Part shown: positions 6,518 to 14,536 of the stretch, one piece after another | Numbering within the stretch: position 1 is the first letter of the stretch | How the letters are laid out: the number at the start of each line of letters is the position of its first letter | From: an uncultured Porphyromonadaceae bacterium | Lineage (GTDB): Bacteria > Bacteroidota > Bacteroidia > Bacteroidales > Muribaculaceae | DNA length: 23,065 bases | Direction of reading: 5' to 3' | Assembly: GCA_900555715.1 (NCBI GenBank) | Contig: USMC01000039.1 | Location: forward strand, 1 to 23,065 | Made by a program: the position numbers and the translations under genes | The notes under the pieces: model-generated | Database searches by the model: none | Seen by the model: the letters and a program-made list of their open reading frames with translations, nothing else | What the model was told of the DNA's origin: nothing

Positions 6518-7987
6518 ATGTTGAAGAAACTATTATATACATCCCTTCTTGCGACAGTTCTCGCTTCGTGCTCCGAGAGCACCATGGATGACATCAACAA
6601 AGATGAGGCAAATCCCCCTGTCGGTATCGTAAACGCCAAGTTCCAGATCACCGACGTCATCGTCTCAACGGCTTTTACCACCTATGCCGGACAATATGCC
6701 TGGTCGGTCAGCTCCTACACCGAGCAGACCTTCGGAACGGGCAACAACCAGCTGATGAAGACAGAACTTCGCAACCGTACGGAGACTGCCGCCAGCACTT
6801 CGTTCAACAACGAATGGAACGGCACATACGCCAACCTGTATAATATCAAGTCGATTCTCGAAAAGTGTGCCGACGGCGGCATCAATGCTGGGCAGGCAGA
6901 CATCGAGGGTATGGCTCATGTCCTGTGGGTGCTCAACTTCGGAGCCCTTACCGACCTGCACGGCGACATCCCCTACAGTGAGGCTCTCGGCGTTGTAAAA
7001 ACGCCGAAGCTCGACAAGCAGGCAGATATCTACGCCGACCTTGCAAAACACACCGACAAAGCCATCGACCTTCTCAAAGTTGCTGTCGAAGCAGGAGAGA
7101 ACAATACCGGCGCTCAGGATCTTCTTTTCGGAGGTGACGCCTCGAAGTGGCTCGGACTGGCATATGCAGTCAAGGCGCGTCTGAACCTCAACCTCGGTTT
7201 CCGCGATGCTTCGGCATACGCTGCTGCCAAGAGTGCAGCCGAAGAAGCTGTAGCAGCCGGTTTTGAAGGCGCCGAGCTCGGTATTTTCAACGGTGTCGAC
7301 TGTGACAACTCATGGACAGCATACCAGTGGAGTCGCTATTACACCGGAGCCAACGGAACCACAGCCGATCTCTTCGCCGAGCGCAACGACCCGCGCCTCG
7401 ACGTCTATGCCTGGGATGCCTTCGAGACAGGAGTGACGAGCGCTCCCGCCGGAGATGCAACCCTCGCGAAAGAGACAGAAAAAGTAGGATTCCCCGCATG
7501 GCTCGACAACGGCGCTGCTACAATCCACCTTTTCAGCAAGAGCGAACTCTATTTCATACTCGCCGAGACCAAAGCCCGCGCGGGTGAGGATGCTTCCTCC
7601 GATCTCGCTACAGCTGTCGCTGCATCCTTCGACGATTATGCCGCCGCTACAGGAGCAGCATTCGACGGTGTCGACGACTATATCGCCTCGCTTGCCGGTG
7701 CCGACCTCAAGGAAATCATGGTGCAGAAATATCTCGCAGGCGCACGCGACGAGATTCTGCAGACCTACAACGACATACGCCGCTTCAAGGCAGAGGGCAA
7801 GGATTATGTCACCCTCAAAAACCCCAACAACACTCAGGGCGGCAAGAACCAGTGGCCCCTGCGTCTGCCCTACGGCAACAGCGATGTTGTCTCCAACCCG
7901 AACGTCGCTGCGGCTTTCGGCAGCGGCAACGATGCCGGCAACTATCTGTTCACGGAAAATGTATGGCTCTTCGGCGGTGAACGCTGA
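6518..7987 (+). CDS. SusD/RagB family lipoprotein (SusD_like-2 type)
   Basis: The 489-residue protein has a lipoprotein signal ending LASC with Cys18, so it should be lipidated and surface-exposed as the lid of the SusC barrel. The segment FGALTDLHGDIPYSEAL (about 146-162) is characteristic of the SusD_like-2 branch, as are the helical TPR-like regions around YANLYNIKSILEKCAD and AYAVKARLNLNLGF. It is shorter than the 641-residue SusD in the right-hand operon and clearly of a different subfamily. It follows susC by 30 bases and ends at a strong hairpin, so the operon appears to contain only these two genes. It binds the ligand and delivers it to SusC; nothing in the sequence reveals which ligand. 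Confidence 0.93.
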   Translation: MLKKLLYTSLLATVLASCSESTMDDINKDEANPPVGIVNAKFQITDVIVSTAFTTYAGQYAWSVSSYTEQTFGTGNNQLMKTELRNRTETAASTSFNNEWNGTYANLYNIKSILEKCADGGINAGQADIEGMAHVLWVLNFGALTDLHGDIPYSEALGVVKTPKLDKQADIYADLAKHTDKAIDLLKVAVEAGENNTGAQDLLFGGDASKWLGLAYAVKARLNLNLGFRDASAYAAAKSAAEEAVAAGFEGAELGIFNGVDCDNSWTAYQWSRYYTGANGTTADLFAERNDPRLDVYAWDAFETGVTSAPAGDATLAKETEKVGFPAWLDNGAATIHLFSKSELYFILAETKARAGEDASSDLATAVAASFDDYAAATGAAFDGVDDYIASLAGADLKEIMVQKYLAGARDEILQTYNDIRRFKAEGKDYVTLKNPNNTQGGKNQWPLRLPYGNSDVVSNPNVAAAFGSGNDAGNYLFTENVWLFGGER

Positions 7988-8019
7988 CGAAGTTAGACAT
8001 AATTTGTATTGATGAAGAA

Positions 8020-8051
8020 GAGGACCGTGCGACGTGTGTCGCGCGGTCCTC
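8020..8051. terminator. hairpin between convergent susD and TIGR02757 genes
   Basis: Two 14-base arms (8020-8033 and 8038-8051) around a GTGT loop pair perfectly except for one G-T position. The stem is GC-rich. Neither flank has a clean run of T, so it may act as a bidirectional stop or RNA 3'-end stabiliser rather than a textbook intrinsic terminator. It lies 32 bases after the susD stop and 18 bases beyond the end of the convergent gene. Confidence 0.7.
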
Positions 8052-8069
8052 ATTGTCTGTGTGTGATTG

Positions 8070-8843
8070 TCAGAATTCTCCGGCTTCTCCGGCTCCGAAG
8101 AGTGCGAAGTCGTAGACGACGGGGTCGTCGGGCCGCAGGCGGCGCAGAGCGGCGGTAAGCTCTTCTACAGCGCGACGGTCGTTAGCCTTGCGCTGAAGCA
8201 GTCCGAGTGCCCTTGCCGTGCGTGCTGAATGCACGTCTAACGGAATATAGAGCTGCGCCGGCGACAGTGCGCTCCATACGCCTAAGTCGACGATACCGTC
8301 GTTGCGCACGAGCCAGCGGAGCATCATGTTGAAGCGTTTCAGCGCCGAGCCTGCTGCATCTGCCGGCAGGCAGCGCGACGGACCGTCGAGCGGACGGCTG
8401 CACTGCCTGTTCTCGTCGTCGAACACGGCGTTCATCGCTTCGGCAATCTTCCATGCCGGCGCTTCGTCGGCCGGAGCGCCTATGGCGGTGGCGAAGCCTT
8501 CGAGGCTGCCGTAGCGGCGATAGATGCAGCGGAGTCCGCGGAGCATATAGCGCAGATGCCGTCCGAAGAAGGTACGGTGTATGTTGTCTTCGCCGATGGC
8601 GTCGATGTCGCCTTCCGTGACAAAGCGGTAGGGCTCGTGGTTCATCAGCGCGTCGAGGCGTTCGGCGTTGCGCAGAATCATCGGACGCCGGCCCCATGAG
8701 ATGACTGAGGTGACGAAGGCGGAAATCTCGATGTCGCGCAGGTCGGAGTAGCGGCGCGGAAAGCTGATGGGGTCGTCGGTGAAAAAGCCCGGGGTGTTAT
8801 ATCTTTCGGCAAGGATGTCGAGTCGCTCGCGTAGGTTCTCCAT
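8070..8843 (-). CDS. TIGR02757/DUF2400 family protein
   Basis: The 257-residue protein matches the TIGR02757 family, widespread in Bacteroidetes and of unknown function. Its diagnostic segments are ISAFVTSVISWGRRPMILRN at 40-59, LKRFNMMLRWLVR at 168-180, and LYIPLDVHSARTARALGLL at 198-216. DPVVYDFALFGAGE follows at 240-253. The layout resembles helix-hairpin-helix DNA glycosylases such as endonuclease III, in which a similar helix precedes the active site and a VDTHVxR...LGL motif supplies the catalytic Asp. D203 would be the counterpart. That comparison is my inference from pattern, and no Fe-S cysteine cluster is present. The gene starts one base after the uridine phosphorylase stop and is the last of the four-gene run. 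Confidence 0.88.
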   Translation of the reverse strand: MENLRERLDILAERYNTPGFFTDDPISFPRRYSDLRDIEISAFVTSVISWGRRPMILRNAERLDALMNHEPYRFVTEGDIDAIGEDNIHRTFFGRHLRYMLRGLRCIYRRYGSLEGFATAIGAPADEAPAWKIAEAMNAVFDDENRQCSRPLDGPSRCLPADAAGSALKRFNMMLRWLVRNDGIVDLGVWSALSPAQLYIPLDVHSARTARALGLLQRKANDRRAVEELTAALRRLRPDDPVVYDFALFGAGEAGEF

Positions 8844-8844
8844 G

Positions 8845-9720
8845 TCAGATGCGGTCGAGAACTACTTTTATGAGGTCGGCGATGCCGGATTTGTAGTTGG
8901 GATTCGCCTTGTTGTTGAAGCGGTTGGCGATGATGGAGCATACTGTCATGCAGCGGTGTCCCATCAGCTTGCCCATGCCGGCGAGCGGAGCGCTCTCCAT
9001 TTCGTAGTTGGTGATGACTCGTCCGTTGTACTCGAATTCCTCTAATTTGCGGTTAAGGTCGGGATTGGCGAGCGGCAGGCGCACTTCGCGTCCTTGCGGT
9101 CCGTAGAATCCTACTGCCGAGATAGTGACGCCGCGCACCATGTCGTCGCCGCCTATGCGGGCTACGAGTCCCTGATCGGCTGCCACGACGTAGGGCTTTG
9201 CCCAGAGGGGATTCCAGTCGGTGTGCTCTATGAGTGCTTTCTCGAAGTAGAGGTCGGCTACGTCGTTGCGCCCGGCGTAGTAGTTGAGCACGCCGTCGAA
9301 GCCTATGGAGCGTTCGGCGATGACAGGAGTGCCTATGGTGATCTCAGGGCGCAGTGAGCCTGATGTGCCGATGCGCACCATATTGAGGCTACGCAGCGTG
9401 CTGCGCACCTCGCGTGTCTCGAAGTCGACATTGGCGAGAGCGTCGAGCTCGGTGACGACAATGTCGATATTGTCGGGACCTATGCCGTGGCTGATACACA
9501 TGACGGGCTTGCCGTTATATGTGCCGCCGACGGTGTGGAACTCGCGTGAGCTCACTTCGAAGGTCTTCCTTTCGAAGAAGCCGGCGACTAAGTCGACACG
9601 ACCGGGATCGCCTACCAGTATGATGTTGTCGGTGAGTTGTTCGGGACGCAGATGGATGTGGAATACACTGCCGTCGGGATTGATGATAAGCTCGGAAGCG
9701 GGAATGATTCTTTCTGCCAT
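8845..9720 (-). CDS. udp: uridine phosphorylase-type nucleoside phosphorylase
   Basis: The 291-residue protein belongs to the PNP/UDP phosphorylase (NP-I) family. It has the phosphate-binding VGDPGRVDLVA at 36-46, SHGIGPDNIDIV at 77-88, VRIGTSGSL at 115-123, and the ribose-binding NYEMESAPL at 238-246. GFYGPQGREVRL at 204-215 carries a Gln-x-Arg (Q209, R211) that lines up with the uracil-recognising pair of E. coli uridine phosphorylase (Q166/R168). This favours pyrimidine over purine nucleosides. The enzyme cleaves uridine with phosphate to uracil and ribose-1-phosphate in the cytoplasm for nucleoside salvage. The protein is about 40 residues longer than E. coli Udp, mostly at the N-terminus. 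The gene follows dprA by about 60 bases and abuts the TIGR02757 gene. Confidence 0.88.
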   Translation of the reverse strand: MAERIIPASELIINPDGSVFHIHLRPEQLTDNIILVGDPGRVDLVAGFFERKTFEVSSREFHTVGGTYNGKPVMCISHGIGPDNIDIVVTELDALANVDFETREVRSTLRSLNMVRIGTSGSLRPEITIGTPVIAERSIGFDGVLNYYAGRNDVADLYFEKALIEHTDWNPLWAKPYVVAADQGLVARIGGDDMVRGVTISAVGFYGPQGREVRLPLANPDLNRKLEEFEYNGRVITNYEMESAPLAGMGKLMGHRCMTVCSIIANRFNNKANPNYKSGIADLIKVVLDRI

Positions 9721-9760
9721 GATATGTTGTCAGTTATGTGATGTATATAATATATAACGT

Positions 9761-9782
9761 AGAACCGGCGGTATCCGGTTCT
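9761..9782 (-). terminator. hairpin directly after dprA (weak terminator or processing stem)
   Basis: AGAACCGG and CCGGTTCT (9761-9768 and 9775-9782) form a perfect 8-bp stem with a 6-base loop. Read on the - strand it begins in the dprA stop codon and is followed by TACGTTATATATT, a poor T-tract. It could reduce read-through into udp, or mark a processed RNA end. The AT-rich stretch after it (9721-9760) may hold a separate promoter for udp, but no TAnnTTTG match is present. Confidence 0.45.
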
Positions 9783-10903
9783 CAGACGTCGGGATTTATT
9801 AAGCAGTATCTGCCGCCGGGCAGGGAGCAGACGATGTTGTCCATCTCCATTTCGAAAAGCATGGAGCTCAGGCGGGCGTAGGGCATTGAGAGACCTGCAC
9901 AGAGGTCGTTGACGGTGGAGTCGGGTTTCGCTTTGAGGAAGTCGCACACCTGCGTCTGTTCCGGCGAGAGCAGTGGCAGAGTGCCCTGCTTTTCCTCTAC
10001 GGGGCGTGCTGCCCAGCCCATAAGGTCGATGACATCCTGCGCGCTGCGGACGACAGATGCTTCATTGCGGGCTATGAGCTCGTTGCATCCCCGGCTGTAT
10101 GTGTCGGTGACGCGTCCGGGAAGAGCCATGACCTCCCGGTTGTAGGCTCCGGCCATGCGCGCAGTAGTCATTGCTCCGCCTTTGATGTCCGATTCGACGA
10201 CTATCGTCACGTCGGCGAGAGCCGCCACTATCCTGTTGCGCGACAGAAAGTTGCCGCGGTGAATGACAGCCTGCGACGTATATTCCGTCATCAGGAATCC
10301 GCCCTCGCGGATCATGCGCTGGGCGTCGTCGCGGTGCTCGGCGGGGTAGAGGGTGTTGAGTCCGTGGGCGACGACTGCGCCTGTTGCCACGCCGGCGCCG
10401 AGGGCGGCGCGGTGTGCGGCGATGTCGATGCCGTAGGCAAGACCGCTGACGATGGCGAGGCTGTCGAGCGCTTCGCCGAGCTCGACGACAAGCCGGCGCG
10501 TGAATTCGGCGCCGTAGGCTGTGCAGTGGCGCGTGCCGACGATGGCGACGGTATGTGCCACCTGCCGCCCCGCCGTGCCGAGGCTGTAGAGCATGGCGGG
10601 AGCGTCGTCGCAGTCGTTCAGCCGGGTAGGGTAGGAGTCATCATCAGTGAAGTAGTGCGTGCCGATATTGTTGTTGAGCACGAAGTTTGCCTCGCGGCGC
10701 GCGCGTTCGAGTGCGTCGTGGCGGCGGTTGTCGTCGAAGTACGACGAGCGCAGACCGCTCACGGCGGAGAGCAGCGACGCTTCTTTTCTGAAAAAACTCT
10801 CCTCGTCGATGCCTAAGGCGCGGAAATGGCGCGCTGTCCCCAGATTTATGTTGTTATATCCGGAGAAGGCGATGCGGAGGACGAGTTTCTCGAAAGAATC
10901 CAT
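9782..10903 (-). CDS. dprA: DNA processing protein DprA/Smf
   Basis: The 373-residue protein has an N-terminal SAM-like helical region (1-75) and then the Rossmann-type ssDNA-binding core. Hallmarks of the core are IVGTRHCTAYG (121-131), IVSGLAYGIDIAAHRAAL (151-168), FLSRNRIVAAL (219-229), and VVESDIKGGAMTTARMA (235-251). A C-terminal winged-helix (DML1-like) region occupies about 308-370. DprA binds single-stranded DNA entering by transformation and loads RecA onto it. Many non-competent bacteria keep the gene, so it does not by itself show competence. Its ATG overlaps the stop of the thioesterase gene by one base (10903), so the two are translationally coupled. Confidence 0.95.
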   Translation of the reverse strand: MDSFEKLVLRIAFSGYNNINLGTARHFRALGIDEESFFRKEASLLSAVSGLRSSYFDDNRRHDALERARREANFVLNNNIGTHYFTDDDSYPTRLNDCDDAPAMLYSLGTAGRQVAHTVAIVGTRHCTAYGAEFTRRLVVELGEALDSLAIVSGLAYGIDIAAHRAALGAGVATGAVVAHGLNTLYPAEHRDDAQRMIREGGFLMTEYTSQAVIHRGNFLSRNRIVAALADVTIVVESDIKGGAMTTARMAGAYNREVMALPGRVTDTYSRGCNELIARNEASVVRSAQDVIDLMGWAARPVEEKQGTLPLLSPEQTQVCDFLKAKPDSTVNDLCAGLSMPYARLSSMLFEMEMDNIVCSLPGGRYCLINPDV

Positions 10904-11313
10904 CAGTCAAGGTATTTTTCGAATGCTTTGGCGAGGCGGTCGCCGCGGGAGATGCGCCCGTTCTCGAATGACACTATGTCGACTGTCGCGCGCACCACAG
11001 GCTCGCCGGCAGGAGTGAAGATGTCCTGCGTGAAAACGAACACCGGACCGCGGCGGTGAAGGCGCAGTTTGCTCACCATAGTGTCGCCGAGTCCGAGCGA
11101 ACGGATATACCGTATGTCGATATGTGTGGCGACGGGGTCGAGACCTTCGGCATGCATCTGCCGGAAGGATATGCCAGCCTGATCGCAGAATTCATGGCGG
11201 GTGTGTTCGAGGTAGTGGAGATAGACGGCATTGTTGACAATGCCCTCGGCGTCCACCTCGTAGTCGCGTACTTTTATCGTCAGTTCAAAAATATAGTCTT
11301 TATCCTGTCCCAT
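10903..11313 (-). CDS. acyl-CoA thioesterase, hot-dog fold (YbgC/4HBT type)
   Basis: The 136-residue protein has the single hot-dog domain of the 4-hydroxybenzoyl-CoA thioesterase family. The active-site loop is VRDYEVDAEGIVNNAVYLHYLEHTR with the expected catalytic Asp at D21, followed by the long central helix. It probably hydrolyses short- or medium-chain acyl-CoA in the cytoplasm; the exact substrate is unknown. Length is normal for the family. It heads the run with dprA, udp and the TIGR02757 gene, and diverges from the GH2 gene across a 79-bp gap. ATG 11313 is the only suitable start. A TAACTTTG box lies only 4 bases in front of it, so the transcript may be almost leaderless if that box is used. 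Confidence 0.9.
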   Translation of the reverse strand: MGQDKDYIFELTIKVRDYEVDAEGIVNNAVYLHYLEHTRHEFCDQAGISFRQMHAEGLDPVATHIDIRYIRSLGLGDTMVSKLRLHRRGPVFVFTQDIFTPAGEPVVRATVDIVSFENGRISRGDRLAKAFEKYLD

Positions 11314-11317
11314 ACGG

Positions 11318-11325
11318 CAAAGTTA
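11318..11325 (-). promoter_or_regulatory. -7 promoter element for thioesterase-dprA run
   Basis: On the - strand the sequence is TAACTTTG, an exact TAnnTTTG match. It ends 4 bases before the ATG at 11313, which would leave nearly no 5' leader. A TTTG further upstream is too close (11 bases) to be a standard -33 box. The match could therefore be accidental. Confidence 0.35.
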
Positions 11326-11356
11326 AGCATAAAACACAAAAACCGAAAATATTTTG

Positions 11357-11364
11357 TAAATTTG
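11357..11364 (+). promoter_or_regulatory. -7 promoter element for GH2 gene
   Basis: TAAATTTG matches TAnnTTTG exactly, 28 bases before the GH2 ATG at 11393, a spacing that gives a short leader. No clear -33 TTTG lies 19-22 bases upstream. The divergent candidate box at 11318-11325 is 31 bases away, so the two promoters would be back to back. Confidence 0.55.
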
Positions 11365-11392
11365 CATTTAATTCAAATAACCGCATAATATC

Positions 11393-14300
11393 ATGAATAA
11401 ATCTATTTTGCTCGGGCTGGCATTGCTGACGGGTTTGACCGCGGCGGCACAGTCGTTCACGGAATGGCAAGATCCGGAAATAAATCAGATCAACCGCGCT
11501 CCTATGCGTTCGGCATCGTTCGCATGGCAGAAGGGAGAACGCAACGGCAGCGTTCTCGATCGGCAGACGTCGAAAAACTATGTCAGCCTCAACGGCAAAT
11601 GGAAGTTCAACTGGGTGAACGATGCTTCGGCGCGTCCCGTCGATTTCTGGAAGAAGGATTTCAACGACCGCGGCTGGGCTGAGATGCCCGTTCCCGGCAT
11701 CTGGGAGCTAAACGGCTACGGCGATCCGCAGTATGTCAACATCGGCTATTGCTGGCGCAATTCCTATGTCAACAATCCGCCAATAGTGCCGACGGAGGAA
11801 AACCACGTCGGCAGCTACAGACGCGAGATTTTCGTGCCCGCCGACTGGAAGGGCAAGGACATATTCGCACATTTCGGTTCGGTGACGTCGAATATCTATC
11901 TGTGGATCAACGGTCGCTTTGTCGGATATAGCGAGGACAGCAAGCTTGCCGCAGAATTCGACATCACACCATACGTCGTGCCGGGCAAGAAGAATCTTTT
12001 CGCTTTCCAGGTGTTCCGCTGGTGTGACGGGACATATCTCGAAGATCAGGATTTCTTCCGTCTCAGCGGCGTGGCACGCGACAGCTATCTCTACGCGCGT
12101 TCGAAGAAACGCATTGCCGACATACGGGTGACTCCCGACCTTGTGAATGATTATAAGGACGGACGCCTTGACGTCGACCTCGAACTCAAAGGCAGCGGAA
12201 AGGTGAGTATCGAGCTCCTCGACGCCGACGGCAAGAAGGTAGCGGAAGCTACGGCGACAAAGTCGGGACGCGTCAGCATCGACATCGACAATCCGCGTAA
12301 GTGGAGCGCAGAGGCGCCGTATCTCTACCGACTCATCGCCACGATGGAAGGCACCGACGAAGTGGTGCCCGTGAGTGTCGGTTTCCGCAAGATTGAGCTT
12401 GTAGCCGGTCAGGTGCTTGTCAACGGTCAGCCGGTGCTTTTCAAAGGCGCCAACCGCCACGAGCTTGATCCCGACGGCGGATATGTAGTCTCGCCGGAGC
12501 GTATGCTTCAGGATGCTGCCCTGATGAAGAAGCTGAACATCAATGCGGTGCGCACATGCCACTATCCCGACGACGAATACTGGTATGAGCTCTGCGACAG
12601 GTATGGTCTCTATATGGTCGCCGAGGCGAATATCGAGAGTCACGGCATGGGATATGACGAAACGACACTCGCGAAAGTGCCCGGCTATGCCAAGGCACAC
12701 ATGGAGCGCAACGAGCGCAACGTACGCCGCAACTTCAACCATCCCGCCATCATTTTCTGGTCGCTCGGCAATGAAGCCGGCAACGGTCCTAACTTCTACG
12801 AAGCTTATGCCTGGGTGAAGAACACCGACCCGAGCCGCCCCGTGCAGTATGAGCGCGCGCAGATGGAAGACAACACCGACATTTTCTGCCCGATGTACTA
12901 TACTTACGGCGATATGGAGAAATATGCCGTGAACCCGCCTGTCGACAAGCCTCTTATCCAGTGCGAGTATGCTCATGCGATGGGTAACTCCGTAGGCGGT
13001 TTCAAGGAGTACTGGGATCTTATCCGCAAATATCCTCGCCTGCAGGGCGGCTTCATCTGGGACTTTGTGGACCAGAGTCTGCGTTGGAAAGGCAAGGACG
13101 GAGTAGAAATCTATGCCTACGGCGGCGATTTCAATCCCTACGACGCTTCTGACGTCAACTTCTGCGACAACGGTCTCATAAGCCCCGACCGAATGCCTAA
13201 CCCTCATGCCTATGAGGCTGCGCATTTCTATCAGAATATATGGACCAGTCTTGTTCAGGTGAAGCATAACACTGCTACCCTCAAGGTGTTCAACGAGAAT
13301 TTCTTCAAAGACCTTTCGGATGTGTGCCTGTCGTGGACGCTATTGTGCGACGGTGAGGCAGTGGAATCAGGCGATATCTGCAAGCTTGCCGCAGCGCCTC
13401 AGCAGTCGGGGAGTGTGATTATCCCCTTGGGAAGACTCGACGAGGGCTGTGAGTATATGCTCAATGTAGACTACAGGCTCAAGCATGCCGACGGTCTTCT
13501 GCCGGCGGGACATGTCGTTGCAAGCGAGCAGATAGCGCTCACAGAGCCTGTCGTGCCCGACATGAAGCTTGCCAATGCCGCGGCTGACGTCAACACCACC
13601 GCCGATGAGCCTGAGATTATCGAAAACCAGAAGAACTGCCTTATTGTCAAGGGCGGGGATTTCAGCATAGAGTTCAGCCGTGCCACGGGCTTCATGTACA
13701 GCTATGTCGCCGACGGCAAGCAGTTCATCAACGCCGGCGGAGAGTTGCGTCCTAACTTCTGGCGCGCTCCGACGGATAATGATATGGGCGCAAATCTGCA
13801 GAACAGATTTGCCGCATGGAAGAATCCGCAGATGAACCTCAAGTCACTCGGCGCCGCCCGCAAAGACGGTATGGCGTTCGTCACCGCCGAATACGACATG
13901 CCGGGCGTAGAAGCATCGCTGACGATGGAATACCTTATCAACAACGAAGGCGCCGTCCGCGTGACCGAAGACATGAAAGCCGAAGGCAAGGAGGATGCCT
14001 TTATGTTCCGCTACGGTATGAGGATGCCTATGCCTGCCGGATATGACGAGATAGAGTACTACGGACGCGGTCCTGGCGAAAACTACTCCGACCGCAATCA
14101 CTGCACTCCCGTCGGGCTGTGGCGGCAGACTGTCAGCGAGCAGTTCTATCCCTATATCCGCCCTCAGGAAACCGGCACGAAGACCGATGTGCGCTGGTGG
14201 CGCCAGACCGACAGCGCCGGCGACGGACTTGAGTTTGTTGCCGAAGCGCCTTTCTCCGCCTCCGCGCTCGGCTATACCATCGAAAGCCTCGACGAAGGTC

Positions 14301-14494
14301 CCGTGAAGGTGCAACGCCATTCGCCCGAGGTGCCCGAAGCCGGCTTTACAGACCTCGTCATCGACAAAGTGCAGCAGGGTGTCGGATGCGTCGACTCATG
14401 GGGCGCGTGGCCTCTGCCGCAGTATCTGGTGCCGGTTCAGGACCGTTCGTTCACATTCATCATGCGTCCTGTCAGACATGCTTTTTGCCGATAA
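11393..14494 (+). CDS. secreted GH2 beta-galactosidase (LacZ type)
   Basis: The 1033-residue protein has a signal peptide (residues 1-19/20, ending TAAAQS) and then the five-domain LacZ layout. It runs from a sugar-binding jelly roll (about 60-235) through an immunoglobulin-like domain (240-335) and a TIM barrel (336-620) to a second Ig-like domain and the C-terminal beta-galactosidase small-chain domain (about 750-1030). The acid/base is E461 in WSLGNEAGNG and the nucleophile is E525 in LIQCEYAHAMGNS. VRTCHYP (386-392), ANIESHG (412-418) and the late GVGCVDSWGAWP are also LacZ-like. It should cleave beta-galactosides in the periplasm or at the outer membrane. The length is close to the 1023 residues of E. 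coli LacZ, plus the signal. It is not inside a SusCD operon. Confidence 0.93.
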   Translation: MNKSILLGLALLTGLTAAAQSFTEWQDPEINQINRAPMRSASFAWQKGERNGSVLDRQTSKNYVSLNGKWKFNWVNDASARPVDFWKKDFNDRGWAEMPVPGIWELNGYGDPQYVNIGYCWRNSYVNNPPIVPTEENHVGSYRREIFVPADWKGKDIFAHFGSVTSNIYLWINGRFVGYSEDSKLAAEFDITPYVVPGKKNLFAFQVFRWCDGTYLEDQDFFRLSGVARDSYLYARSKKRIADIRVTPDLVNDYKDGRLDVDLELKGSGKVSIELLDADGKKVAEATATKSGRVSIDIDNPRKWSAEAPYLYRLIATMEGTDEVVPVSVGFRKIELVAGQVLVNGQPVLFKGANRHELDPDGGYVVSPERMLQDAALMKKLNINAVRTCHYPDDEYWYELCDRYGLYMVAEANIESHGMGYDETTLAKVPGYAKAHMERNERNVRRNFNHPAIIFWSLGNEAGNGPNFYEAYAWVKNTDPSRPVQYERAQMEDNTDIFCPMYYTYGDMEKYAVNPPVDKPLIQCEYAHAMGNSVGGFKEYWDLIRKYPRLQGGFIWDFVDQSLRWKGKDGVEIYAYGGDFNPYDASDVNFCDNGLISPDRMPNPHAYEAAHFYQNIWTSLVQVKHNTATLKVFNENFFKDLSDVCLSWTLLCDGEAVESGDICKLAAAPQQSGSVIIPLGRLDEGCEYMLNVDYRLKHADGLLPAGHVVASEQIALTEPVVPDMKLANAAADVNTTADEPEIIENQKNCLIVKGGDFSIEFSRATGFMYSYVADGKQFINAGGELRPNFWRAPTDNDMGANLQNRFAAWKNPQMNLKSLGAARKDGMAFVTAEYDMPGVEASLTMEYLINNEGAVRVTEDMKAEGKEDAFMFRYGMRMPMPAGYDEIEYYGRGPGENYSDRNHCTPVGLWRQTVSEQFYPYIRPQETGTKTDVRWWRQTDSAGDGLEFVAEAPFSASALGYTIESLDEGPVKVQRHSPEVPEAGFTDLVIDKVQQGVGCVDSWGAWPLPQYLVPVQDRSFTFIMRPVRHAFCR

Positions 14495-14517
14495 TCCGCG
14501 GATAATTCTTACCTTTG
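14484..14517 (+). promoter_or_regulatory. complete promoter for cdsA inside the GH2 3' end
   Basis: TTTG at 14484-14487 and TACCTTTG at 14510-14517 are separated by 22 bases and match the Bacteroidetes -33 and -7 elements. The -33 lies within the last codons of the GH2 gene. The spacer holds the perfect 10-bp palindrome ATCCGCGGAT (14494-14503) that could be an operator. The ATG of cdsA follows 19 bases after the -7 box. Confidence 0.6.
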
Positions 14518-14536
14518 TAAGAAAATTGAACATTAA

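Noticed and set aside
7310..8053. 247-residue - strand frame opposite the first susD
   Set aside because: It runs through the terminator hairpin and is antisense to a clear SusD. There are no domain features.
11708..13267. 519-residue open frame on the - strand opposite the GH2 gene
   Set aside because: It is a codon-bias shadow of a confidently assigned LacZ-type enzyme, with His/Val-rich low-complexity composition and no recognisable motif.
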